A model generated the notes under the pieces. The model was given only the letters and a program-made list of their open reading frames with translations, was not told the DNA's origin and did not search any database. From NCBI RefSeq assembly GCF_001625305.1, contig NW_017803046.1, positions 1,678,950 through 1,742,949 of the forward strand: 64,000 nucleotides of DNA, read 5' to 3'. The position numbers were made by a program, and so were the translations under genes. The first letter of the stretch is position 1. Every line of letters begins with the position of its first letter. Positions 25,501 to 38,500 of the stretch are shown here, one piece after another. Source of the DNA: Branchiostoma belcheri. Its lineage: Eukaryota > Chordata > Leptocardii > Amphioxiformes > Branchiostomatidae.

Positions 25501-28500
25501 AATGCCTAAACCACGTCAATGACGCCATCATCACCATGAAAACGTTGACCACGTAAGTGGAACCCCAGTTTAGGAAACAGGTAGAAGGCCCACAGTGCTA
25601 GGTCAGGTGAATAGGAAGAGTGGGGTTAGACTTCAAAGCCACATTCGTTTGCTGCTGCCACTGACCCCTGTGCTGTGTGGACAGGTGCATTGACAGCACG
25701 TCAACTCGGAGCTTTTCTCCCATTTTCTCTGTGATTGTTTACCTCAAATGCCGCAATTCCGGTGCACAGAACACCCCGTTGATGGTTTGACCCTCTTGCA
25801 GGTAGTCAATAATGATTACCCCCTCACTGGCCCAGTAAACAGAGCCAAAAACCTTTTCAACGGGTAAAACTCGCTTGGGATGCTGGGAACCGTTCTTCGT
25901 CAATTATTTGCTCTGCTATTTTGATTCGGGGTGAAAGTGGTGAACCCATGTCTCATATTGGGTGACAAATCGTTTGAGTAAGTTGTCTTGATGGACTGAA
26001 TTCGTTCCTTGAAATGCCCAGCCTATTTAATGTGTGATGTTCAGACAACATTCTATGCACCCATCATGCAGACAGTTTGCTCATCCCCAGGATGTACGAC
26101 AAAACATTGTGAAATGTACCACAAGTCAGGCCAAAGAACCTGCTACATGTTGGACAGTCTCACATCTGTCATTCGCTACCATGTGATGGATGGCCTCAAC
26201 TGGATTGTCCATGGTGCTGATTTGTGGCATCCTGACATATGTTCATCTTTTGTGCTCTCCTTGACGCGCTTAGAGCTAGCAACCCAGTTCTTTGTGGTTA
26301 AATAAGAAGGGGAGTCATCACCAAGTGACTTGCTCATGTCTTTATGGATTTCCCTAGGAGACATAGCTTTTTATCGATACACTTGATCACAGCACACGCT
26401 TCTGGTGCGGCCATTTTGTGATTTTGCCCTCACCCGCCCCATTTTCACGGGGCGTCACGTGCTAATTAATGAATGTAAAAATTTGCATTTTTGTGGGCAG
26501 TGATGTAAGACGTCATAGTATACAGTTATACCAAAGAATATGCGTTTGACCTCTATTTTCTAGGTGGGGCCGAGAACTTTTGGATCACCCCTCGTATTTC
26601 TTTAAGATTTAACATTTTTTATAAGCAACCAAACATAGTATGGGTAGAACCCTTTTGTAAAGTTTGTTGTAAGTGGTGGTGCTTGAGACAGGTTGGCGGT
26701 TCATTCTCTGAAGCTTGAATTGGTGATAGCATGTATCAGCAGGTAAAGTGTCATGCGATTATCAGAAGTTGTACAGAGAACTCGCCTGTTGAGAGTACAT
26801 CTGAGGATAGAGAAGATGACGGCCCTGTCCATTGGTGCAGTTCCCGTACACGCCACCTAATCGAGTAATGGACGTCTGGACAAGAAAAAAGAAAGAAAAA
26901 CAATATCATTGATATATTATGTGTAGATAAGACTTACGAAATGTCCATTCGACAAAACTAAGATAAGATAACATTGAAGTAGTTCAAACAACCCGTGATG
27001 ACATAAAAGTGACTCAAAAGGATTGAGATTAATATATAACGTGCGTATTGTGCGTACGGCTGCGTATGGAAGAAAATGCCATACGCAATGAGTAGTACGC
27101 AGACGTGCGACAGGGCCCTTATTACGAAGGTTCCGTACTGTTGCTGTCTCGATGAAACGACCTCTTCGCATTTTTCTTCAGTATTTGAGCGTTCATTTTT
27201 TGAAGCAACACGTGTTTCTATTATTATTATTTTTATTATTATCATTATTATTATTATCATTATTATTATTCAAATACCAACACATTTTGCATTTGGTCAA
27301 TATTTATAAATCCGGCATCCCAGCATTTCGACACATAATGGAATCATCGGGGATACAATTATACAAATGGCAATGTTTCATCCACATTTATCATTTTGTA
27401 GGTGTGATATTTCATCTCTCAGAGATAAAGTTATCACGATCCGTACCAGTCTGAGTCCGGCGGAAGTTAGGAACCCTGGGGCTGCGTCAAACCCTTCGGA
27501 CTCTGGGAACGGGAAGACGTATGGGTTGTGGATCACCACACGTGCCCCTGCCTTCTCCGCTATGGCGGGGATGTACTCATCCTGTTCTATGTACAATATC
27601 AGAGACAGACCTGGCAGGACAAAAATAAGATATCAGCAATTCAACGCCACAGTTGCCACAGAGTTGCCCATGTAGGTACCGTTATGTAGGTTTGATTGTC
27701 TTTACTTCTGCGTGTAGAGGGAAAAGGCACCAGTTTGCACATCTGGAATGTAGACCCCACCGACGTCTTAGTTATGGCACAAATTAAAATATTTCGTTAA
27801 TTAATTCATTAACTAAATTTTGCATAAAATTGCATACATTTGCAAGTTTGCATGCATGAATAAATTTCATAAATTGATCCAGACTACCCTGTTATCTTGT
27901 CTTAGAAACTTGTCACTTTGTTTTTTTTTTTGACATGTCAGTAGAGGACATACATTCTTCCATCAGTTGAAAACAAATAGATGTTGACTGTAGTCCTCTA
28001 CAAACTATTACAGAAAGGATGGCAGCAACGTACATATGTTGAGAAAGAGTGTGTTTCAACGTGGTCATGTGACTTCTAAAGCCTCTGGACAAGACGCGCT
28101 AGATACTGAATATTGTACACTAGATCACTGACTGTTGTAGCTAGAAGGCTAGGAATAAATCATGCTTTACCATGTAAAGGCCCTGCACTTGTGGCTGTGT
28201 GTAACACTTCCCCATCCTTGTCCTTGTTGAAGGTAAAGCAGTTTCCATAAGTACTGTCCTCAAATGTTGTGAAATTCCTGTAGAAATGGACTCAATTTTA
28301 GTATCTATAAAATGTTATTTAACTTTTTAAGAACCCATCCACACCTATCATTATATATCTTGTAATTCAAACCATGCGAACATCATAAATCATCTTAACC
28401 GTATGAGCTAAAATAAATTACTAATATAAAATTCCCCTTTGCCTCGGACTGAGTCCATTTAAACTGTAAGTGCACAACATGGTGTCAGAGGTGGGATACA

Positions 28501-31500
28501 AACCCATCCGTGACCTCCACTCAGGGTAGGCCCAGAGGAGGACTAGTAACGTTACCTGTGTGAGCATGTTCTTCCATCAAACTGACATTCCTGGATGAAG
28601 TCCCGTCCTTGGTGCCCGAGGGACTGTCTCATGGAGGCGGTCAGTTGCACCAGGAGTCCCATGAAGGAGTTGACCATTTCAAAGTCACCATGGTAGCCAT
28701 CGTAGTCATAATCATCATCATCCTCATCACTCTGGAAAAGAAACGGGTGTACAAGCCGATCACTTTTCCTAGTCTGAAATAGAGACAGCTCTGTAAGAGT
28801 CGTAAGAAACTTCTCAGGCGGCCGTTCTCAAAGGAGCAACTGCATGTTGACAACTAGTATCGGGTCGTTAGCCGTTGGCTTCGGTAGCCAAAAGCACTTC
28901 GCGCGCCTATACCGCGACGAGGGAGTTGAGTCCGAGGGGATTTAGCCGGCCCTATTACTAGTACCTAACAAACAGTTGTGCTGGGGCCACACAGGCCAGC
29001 TTTTTGGCGCCATGTCTAACACGTATATTTTTAGATATAAAAAATATTTTAAAATACCCAAAGAAAAAAAATTGCCTCAGACTCCCCGAGGAAGACAAGG
29101 CAACTAGGACCAATCGTTACTTCTACATCTAGTAGGCAAACATCACCGAGGCGGTCGACTTATTTCCTTGGCGGGGTAAAGACTTACAGTGGCCGAACAA
29201 AAACAGGGTACAGCCCTGGCGTTCAACCAGGTTACTGAAAGTGGAGAAGATAGTTCATTTTAATCACCAGAAGAAGGCTCATATGTCTGTACTTCTCCTT
29301 TTTAAGATCAGCCTCCTGGTTTAGAGGTGAAAGACAAGAAACTCTGCATAGAGCCCAGGACGTCACGGCCATAGTTTGTGTTAAACAGTAGTATTTAACA
29401 CAACAGATTCTAGTCTTAAATTTCTCTTTTAAGAGTACAAAACATGTACACCTGTTTGACCTGTATAAACATACGGGTCATGCAGGTGTTTTGTATGGAC
29501 ACTGTCTCTGGGCAGGTTGCACCTCGTTCCCTTTTCTCGCTAGACCTTCTCATTCCGTATTCATCTACCAGACATTAGAATCATATAAGACGTTACCACT
29601 CAGGAATTCAGACTGGACATACATACGGTATTTGTTTGTGAACGAAATATTTCACTAACACTCTTCGGTTGTTGTGACAAAAGAAGGCCTTGTTGAACAC
29701 AAGAAATATTCGCGCCCGAGGCGACGATTATACTGCTCACTGGACCAAGTAAATGTGCTTCCTTGAAAGTATTACACGCATGTAACCGGCCACATTACTG
29801 ACTTGTATGGATAAAATGTTAATTTTTTTGGAGGATTAGAGCTATAAGGTATAAGTCAATGTTGGACAGTTCGGTAGACATTGATGAATCTAGTATCTCT
29901 CAAGAGCAACAAAACACCGAAACAAGGACGCCTAACGGACAATGAACCCATATATGCCATCACTGACATGGATGGTATAGTGATGCCCTTGTGCTTTCGT
30001 GCTTTGCGGATGTGACCCTAAAAATCCCAAGGACATGTATATTAAGCTATTAGTTTCATCACTGGCCATGGTGAAACAGTAGCGACATGTGTTCACTCGG
30101 ACATGTGAAACATGACTTTCGGTGTCTGCACAGAACGTTAACTTTTTATTCTGGCAGGACATAAAACGATGTCAACACCAATTCAGCCTCGAGGAGTTGA
30201 TAAAAACCAACAGTTTGATAAAAAAAAAGTTGGGGTTAATTTTTCTATCGAACACTTAACTTACATCACTCGCCATGCCTAGAATGCGACAGGAGCTTAC
30301 AATTCTATCTTTTTGGGCCATTGTCAGTCAAACAAGAAATATGGCCATACTTGTTATATACAAATGAATGGGATCATTCCAACTAACCGGCATCTCGCAC
30401 ACGCAGTCGTCCCTCAGTAAGACATCTGGAGCCGCGATAGTTCCCGTTTAGAACTTTTATTCAGCCTGTCACATGGGGCGGTCTTTCTTTCAGGAGGACC
30501 CAAATCCGTTCCACGTCATTTCTGTGTTGTTTTTCAGAGATCAAGTTGGTTCTACAGACGAAATGACGCCAGCGATGTCTCGGTTGCCTGATATCATTCA
30601 TATTGCATCTCGCTGGTACGCTGCTGACAATATCAAGTTCCCCGAATACCACAAAGGGTACTATGGCTACTTCCAATAGAAAAGAAGGATGGATGAATCG
30701 GAGTCGAAGCTCTACGACACACTGCCAGGTGCAGTCAGGTACCATCATATAGCAAAGAACACCACAAGCTATCGTTTTCAGGTAAAGCCTAAATAATTTA
30801 CGGTTCTTTTCTCCACAAGTAGCAAAGTAAACCCCCCGATTCTTGTCTATTCACCTGAGATGAGAAGCACGCATCCCTCACTCTTTTGAGCAGTATCCAG
30901 TTTCATGACCAAAAAATGAATAGCTATTGATCTGTTATCACCAAGGCTTACTGAATGATATTCAGCCCAAAAGCAATACTATAGTGCTGAATAAGCTTTT
31001 AAAGAAAAAGATGTCTCATCAAATTTGTACTCATCATGCGTGATACTTGGTCACGTCCCCATGCGTCATAGACACAGTGCCAGGATCTGGGCGGTACCGA
31101 GGATAAACATCGATCATTGGTGGTGCAAACAGCCAGGTTCTGGTTCAAACTGTATGTGGTAAAGTCGTAGTAACGGAAATTACTCATCATGAAATTGTCC
31201 ACTGATTTAGGACAATGTGGCTGCGGCTAATCTCCAAGCAGATCTTTTGGTGGCTGCAAAGGCATAATTTAAGTGGCCAGGCTTTATCCATCAAAGGTTC
31301 ATCGACCAGACAGTTGTATGATGGTAACTGCCTGTCCAATGGATAGAGCCTGGCCAATTTGATTCTGTCTTTGCCAAAAGATTTGCTGCAAGTAGATTAG
31401 CCTGCGGCTTGATGATCACTTTTTACCACGGTAACCAAACAAACAGTGCCGTCCAACAGCCGGAACAACATGGTGATCAGGTTAATATGTTTTGTACCTC

Positions 31501-32798
31501 AGGGGTTGTTTTTAAAGAACAGCTTCTTCATTAGTTTGGCTCGAGTGAACTGTGTGAACTCTCTCAGTAAGGTCAACAAGTAGATACTGCCTGTTAAAAA
31601 CTACAATCTGGCGGACTGTAGTTTAACAGCCCTTTAATCGTTAATTTGTAATTGTGCTTGATTGTTTGTGACCTTGAGCACGAAACGTTATACAGAAGGT
31701 ATGCCTCACACACCCTTCACACTTCACAGGGTCCGAATCGACAGGAGTCAAGCAGAACGTTAACAAGGCAGAAAGCATGCCAACTTAGACTGGCCATACC
31801 TACTCTCCAAGCAGAGGTTGCATGAGAAGATTGTGTCCTTTCTATCATACGCCCCGTTTTCTGGAGTAGCCACAGAGTAAAACGTACTCAGAAAACGGGG
31901 CGTATGATAGAAAGGTCACAATCTTCCACACCAACCTCTGATTGGAGAGTACACACTAGTGGCGGAATGAGCCACCAGAATAAAAAAAAGATTTGTACAT
32001 TCCTGGCTATTCGAAATGTATCATATATATAAAACTTCAGTACTCGAAATGCTTGGGCCCATTTCGGTGTCATACTGGAGTTACAATGCCGTTCGCCTTT
32101 TTCCAATTCGAAGTCGCCTCGAAAGCTTGAAGCATGAATGCACTTCAGACATCCATAAATATAGAAAGAATTAGATGACATTACGGCTACATTTTTCCAG
32201 TTTAAACTTTGGTACAGCTTTATGGGGGGACTACTTGTTCTCAAAATAAATGGAAATGTTACGGTTGGGCAAAATGATCTCTTCCAAGGAGATTCGCGAA
32301 AAACACCCCATGCTTTAGTGATGATCGATTCTATTTTGCTTCAATCATAGGCAAGCATCTTACCGTACTATTTTGCGTAGTTGTTGGCGCTGTAGCTACT
32401 GTGGTGCTACCTGTGGCTGGCGTCGATCCATTCGAGTTCGGATTGTTCTGACCTTGTGGCTGTGGTTTAGGTATGAAGCCGGCGTTCTGAAAAGCCGCGC
32501 TCCCGCGTTTGATGAGCTCGCGATAGCGGAGAGGGTTGGCGTTACAGATCGTCACGGCGGGAAACTCCAGCTCCGACCACTCGATCTTCACGTCTGTGTT
32601 GACGGGATAAACCAGATACTTGTTGACGAGCGTCTGGGCCTGGTACAAGAAGTAACTGAAGGATGCCAGGAACAGGCACGTCCAGAACAGTCGGCGGGGC
32701 AGCGACTTTGTGGTGACGGCCCGGGGGATGCCGTGTGCCGAGGTGTTCTCTCCGTACTTCCGCAGGGTCGAACGAACGCTTGGCCTCTTCTCAGACAT
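22574..32798 (-). CDS. DEG/ENaC family (ASIC-like) amiloride-sensitive sodium channel subunit
   Basis: Eleven exons join in perfect phase: 32364-32798, 28556-28731, 28171-28277, 27447-27610, 26786-26875, 25051-25162, 24599-24671, 24129-24186, 23644-23720, 23395-23470 and 22574-22810. They give 534 residues, the usual family length. The product is a trimeric plasma-membrane cation channel subunit with intracellular termini and a large cysteine-rich extracellular domain. Seen are the gating His-Gly at residues 22-23 (AHGIP), TM1 about 36-54, FPAVTICNANPLRYR after TM1, YIEQDEYIP and GFDAAPGFLTS, a C-x3-C-x8-C-x-C cluster (NCLATC...ICGC) then CQCPISC, and IYYEALNYET. The pre-TM2 and selectivity filter read GGQLGLWVGMS, with G-x-S at 473-475. 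The intron after 26786 uses a GC donor. The acidic SDEDDDDYDYD patch after the first intron is a variable region. The ligand or gating stimulus cannot be told. Confidence 0.92.
23870..24037. repeat. Foldback (MITE-like) element, TACTCTCC family
   Basis: Two arms of about 67 bp (23870-23937 and 23971-24037) are inverted copies of each other. The right arm ends CCTCTGCTTGGAGAGTA. The same terminus recurs in foldback elements at 31801-31951 and 45501-45815. It lies in a channel-gene intron. Confidence 0.75.
24715..24754. repeat. Near-perfect 40-bp palindrome
   Basis: Two 19-bp arms (CAAGGAGGTTTAAAAAGAG and its exact complement) are separated by only AA. It lies in a channel-gene intron and could form a cruciform or an RNA hairpin. 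Confidence 0.9.
25333..26594 (-). mobile_element. mariner-type DNA transposon (about 1.26 kb), in an intron
   Basis: Perfect 27-bp terminal inverted repeats at 25333-25359 (starting CGAGGGGTGATCC) and 26568-26594 are each bounded by TA, the Tc1/mariner target-site duplication. Length and repeat sequence fit mariner. The interior holds a decayed minus-strand transposase. The insertion lies in the channel-gene intron between exons 26786-26875 and 25051-25162 and would be spliced out. Confidence 0.92.
25545..26414 (-). pseudogene. Degenerate mariner transposase
   Basis: On the minus strand from an ATG at 26412-26414 the frame gives MAAPEACAVIKCIDKK, then shifts into MSPREIHKDMSKSLGDDSPS, a typical mariner helix-turn-helix region. 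Further along, YSPDLA followed by LFPKL near 25570-25620 marks the remnant of the third catalytic region, where the expected CDFW is corrupted. Frameshifts and stops interrupt the middle, so no active enzyme is encoded. Confidence 0.85.
27219..27270. repeat. TTA/ATT trinucleotide microsatellite
   Basis: An imperfect ATT array with ATC interruptions, in a channel-gene intron. It produces spurious isoleucine- and leucine-rich frames. Confidence 0.9.
30538..30781 (+). other. Exon-like open segment with one in-frame stop
   Basis: A plus-strand stretch inside the channel's first intron starts after TTTTTCAG and ends CGTTTTCAG|GTAAAG, as an internal exon would. One frame runs through it (DQVGSTDEMTPAMSRLPD ... 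AVRYHHIAKNTTSYRFQ), broken only by TAG at 30677-30679. I do not recognise the protein. It could be a decayed exon of an unknown gene or chance. Confidence 0.3.
31223..31405. repeat. Foldback element with about 68-bp arms
   Basis: The arm at 31223-31291 (GCGGCTAATCTCCAAGCAG...) is largely complementary to 31339-31405 (...GTAGATTAGCCTGC). Shared blocks include GGCCAGGCT with TTATCCAT and AAGATTTGCTGC. The CTCCAAGCAG near its end recalls the TACTCTCC family. Confidence 0.7.
31801..31951. repeat. Foldback element, TACTCTCC family, 63-bp arms
   Basis: Arms 31801-31863 and 31889-31951 are inverted copies with about seven mismatches around a 25-nt loop. The termini are TACTCTCCAAGCAGAGGTT and AACCTCTGATTGGAGAGTA. 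The inner block, including ATCATACGCCCCGTTTTCTG, is perfect. It lies in the first channel intron. Confidence 0.85.
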
Positions 32799-34444
32799 TT
32801 TTCCAAGTCAACTTTCTGTGATACTACAAGCGTATACGGCGGTTCGCTTTGCCCGCGGTCAGCACTCAGGGCAACAAACTTCGGCTGTCTTTAGTTTTTC
32901 ACTGAACAATATACGTGACGTTACTTAACGAAGCTGTCAATGTCTATCTGCTCATCAAGTCATCAATGGAAAATTCGACGTTGGCTGTCTCCGACCTAAA
33001 CCTTAGCTAATAACTACTATACCATGAGAAGTCCAAACTGATGTCACATAGTATACTGCAGACAATTTCTGGTATGACTTGAAGGTGCTCTCGCTGACTA
33101 GTACTGCCCTGCACGGTCTCGTGGGAATAGCTTAGGGAATCGACAAACTTGATAGACCGGGTACTTAGGATGACGTCAGCCGGGCCCCTCCCCACAGTAA
33201 ACATCGACAACCTGCTGTAGTTAGATTTCACCTTGAGTGCTGCTCGATGTTTCTCCACAAGCTTCAAATTGACCACGAAAATTTTGAGCATGACCAAAAC
33301 ATTCGGATCGGCCACAAGAATGGGTACAGATATTTGGAATGCAGTGAGAATTTCTAGAATGCAGTTCGAATATGTAGGAATATACAAGGAATTCCAAATC
33401 AGACGACATCCGGTAGATAGGCACTCATTTTTACTTGAGCTGAGTTATTCCCAAGGGCAAAAGGGCCTGGCAGAACGTCTTGGTTTCGAGGTCAAACACC
33501 ATACCCATGAGTCACATAAAACTCTGTCTCTTGTCTTAACAGGTGCATCATAACTTAGTTGACAGATGACACGCGCGACGCTTAAGCTTGCTCTTAAGTA
33601 TCTTTACCTGTTACTCTAAGGACCTACTTGTCATGTATATTGCCTATAATCCTACATGATGAAGTGATGTTACTTATAAGCTTGCAGTATAAAACAGCCA
33701 GATCTCATAAACACCCCTTGTAAGAAGGATAATACGTCATAAGAAAACATGTCTCCCATACGTCAATTAAATCCTTATGAAATATTTAGCATTTCCTTCT
33801 CATATAAACCCGGGTGAATCTTTGCAAAATTTGCTCAGCAAATAAATTTTCTAAAATGAGGAATACTTTTCAAGCAGGGTACACACGCTGGTAGATAAGA
33901 CAAGACCATATGAGCCATTTTTACCCATTTCTCTAGATCTGAACAACATTTGAGTCCTAATGGCAACATTGGCTGGGCACAAACGTGAAACACATACTAG
34001 TATACTAGTAAGACACCAAAGCAGAAAACAGTCACAACAATCAATTTGGTTGACCTTTCATTTGTAATTTTGATATTCAAAGTTTCTTCCCTTTAGCAAC
34101 AATTGCCACCTGTTGATGAGACAATGCACAGTATGTACAGGTACAATATAGCATTAATGATAATTTACACAGGACTTGGGTAAGTTAACACAGATCTGGA
34201 AAACCTAACTGGAGGGGAATGACTGTAACATGGCACACACTGTTTTCAGAGTCAATGAAAGTTTTCCTTCCAACAATTTCTTTCCGTCTTGAACTATTGA
34301 ACTCTACATTTTACTTAAAACAACTGATGCATTTGTGTAGCCTTAATCCATTATAAAGTAATCTTAATCTTCTTGACTTTTAGTAGAATGTATTTCTACA
34401 TTCACCATACAGACTACTTTAAGTGCAAGCTGGGTCGACTCTTT

Positions 34445-34468
34445 CAGCATTATTTAAAAATAATGCTG
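34445..34468. repeat. 24-bp perfect palindrome
   Basis: CAGCATTATTT and its exact complement flank AA. It is intergenic with no known role. Confidence 0.85.
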
Positions 34469-35261
34469 ATGTTTTTTCCCCAAACACTACAATGTAGGTT
34501 CTCTATAATTTCATTAACCTATGTTTGTGAAAGATTCCTCACACTTTGTAAGCACGATATTTACACTTTATATTTAGATTGATATCTTTTTCTGCTTGTC
34601 TAAAACACTAAGAAAGAAGTAGTGACCTCACAGTTAAGGCATGTCACCTTCTCCCTATTTTAGGTAGGAGGCTTCACAATCAAACTTATATACATGTACA
34701 CTGAATCTAGCTGTATCTGCATATTTTTACAAGAAATGGTTTAGATTTGCTAAAAGTGATTGTGATGTCAGCTAGTCTATACAGAAGTAAGGTCCCATTG
34801 TTAGAGACTGAAATATCTTAAATGACTCCAAGCTGATAATAAAATCAGGTGATTATTCAGGCAATTTTCAGTTGACCACTTGATTTGTCATTGATAACAT
34901 TTTGTATGACATGATCAATCATTCTGTGCCTATCACATGTACACAGCTGCTTTTTTCTTTAATCATTCACTCTCAAGATATTGATCAAGATCACTCTGGT
35001 TTATTTTTATTATGGTAGTTCATCTGTGTTGGTAGATACATTTTTAAAGTTAAAACTTTCGTTTCAACACAAAAGGCAAATGTTATCACTTGGAGCTTTC
35101 GACCAGTCACTCTGGTCTTCCTCAATAGACTGACCCAGTTAGACTGGTCACATGGCTTCTTGGAAGTGTGACGTCAACACTGGGTTAGCACTGGTTTATT
35201 TTTGTTTGTAACAACAACGCTACCTAGTGGCAGCCAAACAGCTGAATGGCGAGGTTTGGGT

Positions 35262-35290
35262 AATCATCATCATCATCATCATCATCATCA
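35262..35290. repeat. ATC trinucleotide microsatellite
   Basis: About nine uninterrupted ATC units downstream of WHAMM. Confidence 0.95.
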
Positions 35291-35502
35291 TGCCTCTGGA
35301 TTTTAAGGTCAGTGAGGTACACTTGATAAAGTTACTCCAGTATGCCCTATCCCTCATAGCAGACACTAGTGCAGTCCCTGCAAGACCAGCATCTCTCACT
35401 AACATAGACAAAAGTGTAGTATAAGGCTGTCCCACTCTACATCTCCCAGTGGGAAGCCACTGTATTAGTCTACCAGCTGGTTCATTTGGGTGAATAATTA
35501 TG

Positions 35503-38500
35503 TTAATTACTGGACTCCCATTCGTCCAAGTCGTCGACTCCGTCCTCATCATCAGAAGGAGTCTCTGTTCTCCGTTTGATCCTGTCTAAAGCCTCGGTCA
35601 GCAGCTTGGCGTTGCTGTCAGACAGGGACGTGACGTTTGACTCCTCGGACCGCTGAACTGGCTTCAGCTTAATGCCGAGTTTCAGCTGGGCCAGGACGTT
35701 TGTCATGGGGTCACCTGGTGAGGGGAGAAAAACAAGTGGGCATTGATTTTCACAAGCTTTGGCAGTCAACTGACCAGGATTTTAAAGAGTGGATGCAAAT
35801 TTTTCATTGAGGCTAGTCATGAACACAAATCTGTGTTGTGGAGCACGTTAAGGCATGCTGGACAATATTCTCACTAGGTAAGTTTAAACTGCCTGGAATT
35901 ACATACAAATGGGTTAAATGTAGGTGTAACAGGTTGTTGTGAGATAATTCATTATCATCATCATCACCACATTTCAGTGTAAGATAATTCTAAGTAATCA
36001 GCAACTGTTGCAATTATTTCCTGCAAAATTGAAAGTTGTCTGTGTGTTTTAACTGCAATTTCAACGCTTCCCTGTAAAGTGTTGTTGCATGCGAGTACAT
36101 GTATTTCAAGCCCTGTATGTGTACCACATTTGAATACATCATCTGCACATAAACCATGTTGACCGTTATGAGGAACATCCCCCAGTAACCAAGCACATTG
36201 GTGGTCAGTGAAAGTGTGAACTCATTGCTATTCAACATACCTCCGCCTTGCAGATTTCCAGACCTTGTTTCTTCAGGAGGTTTCTTTAAGTGTTGCCTTG
36301 CAGCGACAATATCCTTGGGATCAATCGATCCCAGAGTTTTCTGTTCTTGCTTCGTTCTGTCACTGTTTTTCCTGGGTTTTAGTTTGGGCTGGAAGCCAGC
36401 TGGGGTTTGGAGGCCAGGCGGAGGAGGAGGGGGAGGGGGAGGGGGTGGCTGCTGTGGAGAGGGTGGAGGTGGTGGAGGTGGTGGGGGTAAGGTACACCCA
36501 GGGGGTGGATAAGGTGGTGGGGGAGGGGGTGCAGGTGGAGTAACCATGGAGGTGGTTGAGGACCCATCTGTTGGTTTGTTGTTTGATTTAGATGCCACAA
36601 CATTGGCCTGGCCACTTTTGGAGCTGGGACTTTTCCTGTAACAAAAAAAATCATGCATCATTTTAAATCAGGAGATGCCAGTATTTCATTAATATACTAT
36701 TACAAAAAAAATGCATTGTTTATAATCAAGAGATGCCATTATTTTATTAATACACTATAGCAAAATGACTAATTATTTCCTCATCAAAGACCGAATTCGT
36801 CTTATATATAGGTCTTGTATACCCACAACTGTAGCAACAAACCAATACACATGATTGTATGACATCATAAAATTTGTGGAAAAGCAGTACACATCATTGT
36901 ATGAGAAAAAAGAAAGTCCATCTCACTTTCGAGTTCTCTGCACTGTTTCCTTGGGTTGACTCCCTGTGCGCTTCCTCTGACCAGGTGCCTGGTACCGGGG
37001 TGGCTTGATGGTTACAGGGGAGGGGTACTTCTGTATGGTGGAGGTAAAAAAGAATTGTTTAAATCCCAAAGAGATTAGGCAAAACTATGATCTATGATTC
37101 CAATACACACACTCTTGGAGGGTCACTTTGTGGCCAGCTAACAACAATCTTGCTGAGGTTTAACTTACTTCAACTCAACGATATAAAAAACTATTTGCAG
37201 CATCATAACAACCTTGTACAAATCTCCTGTACAAACCTTCTTGTAATTCTTTAGTCTATCCAGAGCCTTCTGTCTCTCACTGTCCCTCCATTCCTTCCTG
37301 TTCTCTTCTTCTTGTTTCTGCTGATCTCTTTTCTACAATCACACAAAAACATGCATCATAATGCAAGTTGATTTTGGTACCTATCCTAGGGGACTCAATG
37401 TCATAACAGTGGAAACTGCATCTGAGAGATATTGTATGGTGTTTTTCCAAGATCTCAAAGTAACTATACAATTGACAGAACTCACAGAAGGCACAATGGT
37501 GTGTGTGTGTGTTCTGTGTGTAAGGAGGCCTTGTACTATACATGTAACGTTATATTGTATATACTTGTACCATTTGTATGGCATGGTGCCTGGTAACATC
37601 ATCTTGCTGCTGCCTCTTTGCATCTTCTTCATCTTGCTTCTGTCTGATGAGCATTTTCTGTGATGACACATCAAATAAAAATTTAATACAACAGAAATCA
37701 AGCTTATGTTTTAATGATGGATAGAAGTGTTAGAATTGTGTTCTGTGAACTACGTCGGTTGAAGAATGGTGGCTTTTGACCAGATATATTCACTGTCATT
37801 ACATATTCCCAAGCTGATTGTTTTGAAGATGTTACCTTGTTATTTCTGATGAAGGCCCTTTTCCTGAAGATTTTGTTGAGAGTTATTTTGAGCTGTGTGA
37901 CACGGGGGTCAGCCTGACTGTTGTTGAACTGAGGAAGGTCAACGTCCTCTAGGTCTTCTGGAGTCTCACAGGCGTCATAGAACATCACAGTGTCTTCTTC
38001 ATCTGTAGACAAGTTCAGCAAAGCAGATAGGTGAATACGATAAAATTGGCAGCCTGTTGCTTTTTTTACTCAATTGTCACCATATGCAACAGGACCTGAA
38101 GGCTACTTTAAAAAAAAATCAAGGTTATAAGTTTTATACATGTATATAAGAGTATACTAGTACTTGGTGGGACTGACTTATCAGCTAGGTCACTAGCCAT
38201 GAACATTTGTTTGAACTACACATACACTATAAGTCTTTAGTTAGTTTTGGCCCTGCCCAAAATTTCAGCAAGCAGTCAAGATGAAAACAGGGTACTAAGC
38301 TCCTCTTTACTATAAACGGTGCCCATGAAAATGTGTAATACTATATCATTTGGGTGCCGAGTTTGTTCTGACTCATGTTGATTTTCCAGTCTGAAATCTA
38401 AGGACCAATACTGTAAATCACAATTATTCTCATGGTACTTTTATATTCACAGTTTTTGTGGTCACTTCTGTACTGCAAACTTATCATATCGACTTTCTTT

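Larger units (their letters stand above)
32799..35502. other. Intergenic region between channel gene promoter and WHAMM 3' end
   Basis: No recognisable coding exon. The first few hundred bases are the presumed promoter and 5' untranslated region of the minus-strand channel gene. Minus-strand AATAAA-type motifs near 35002 and 35196 may end WHAMM. A perfect short palindrome (34445-34468) and an ATC array (35262-35290) are present. Confidence 0.5.

Noticed and set aside
32373-32894. 173-residue plus-strand frame
   Set aside because: Antisense of the channel's first exon, whose minus-strand product is clearly a DEG/ENaC N-terminus.
33007-33387. 126-residue minus-strand frame between the channel gene and WHAMM
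   Set aside because: No recognisable motif or partner exon, and an overlapping plus-strand frame of similar length suggests chance.
36198-36543. Glycine-rich plus-strand frames over the WHAMM proline tract
   Set aside because: They are antisense shadows of the CCN-rich polyproline coding sequence, with no splice or homology support.
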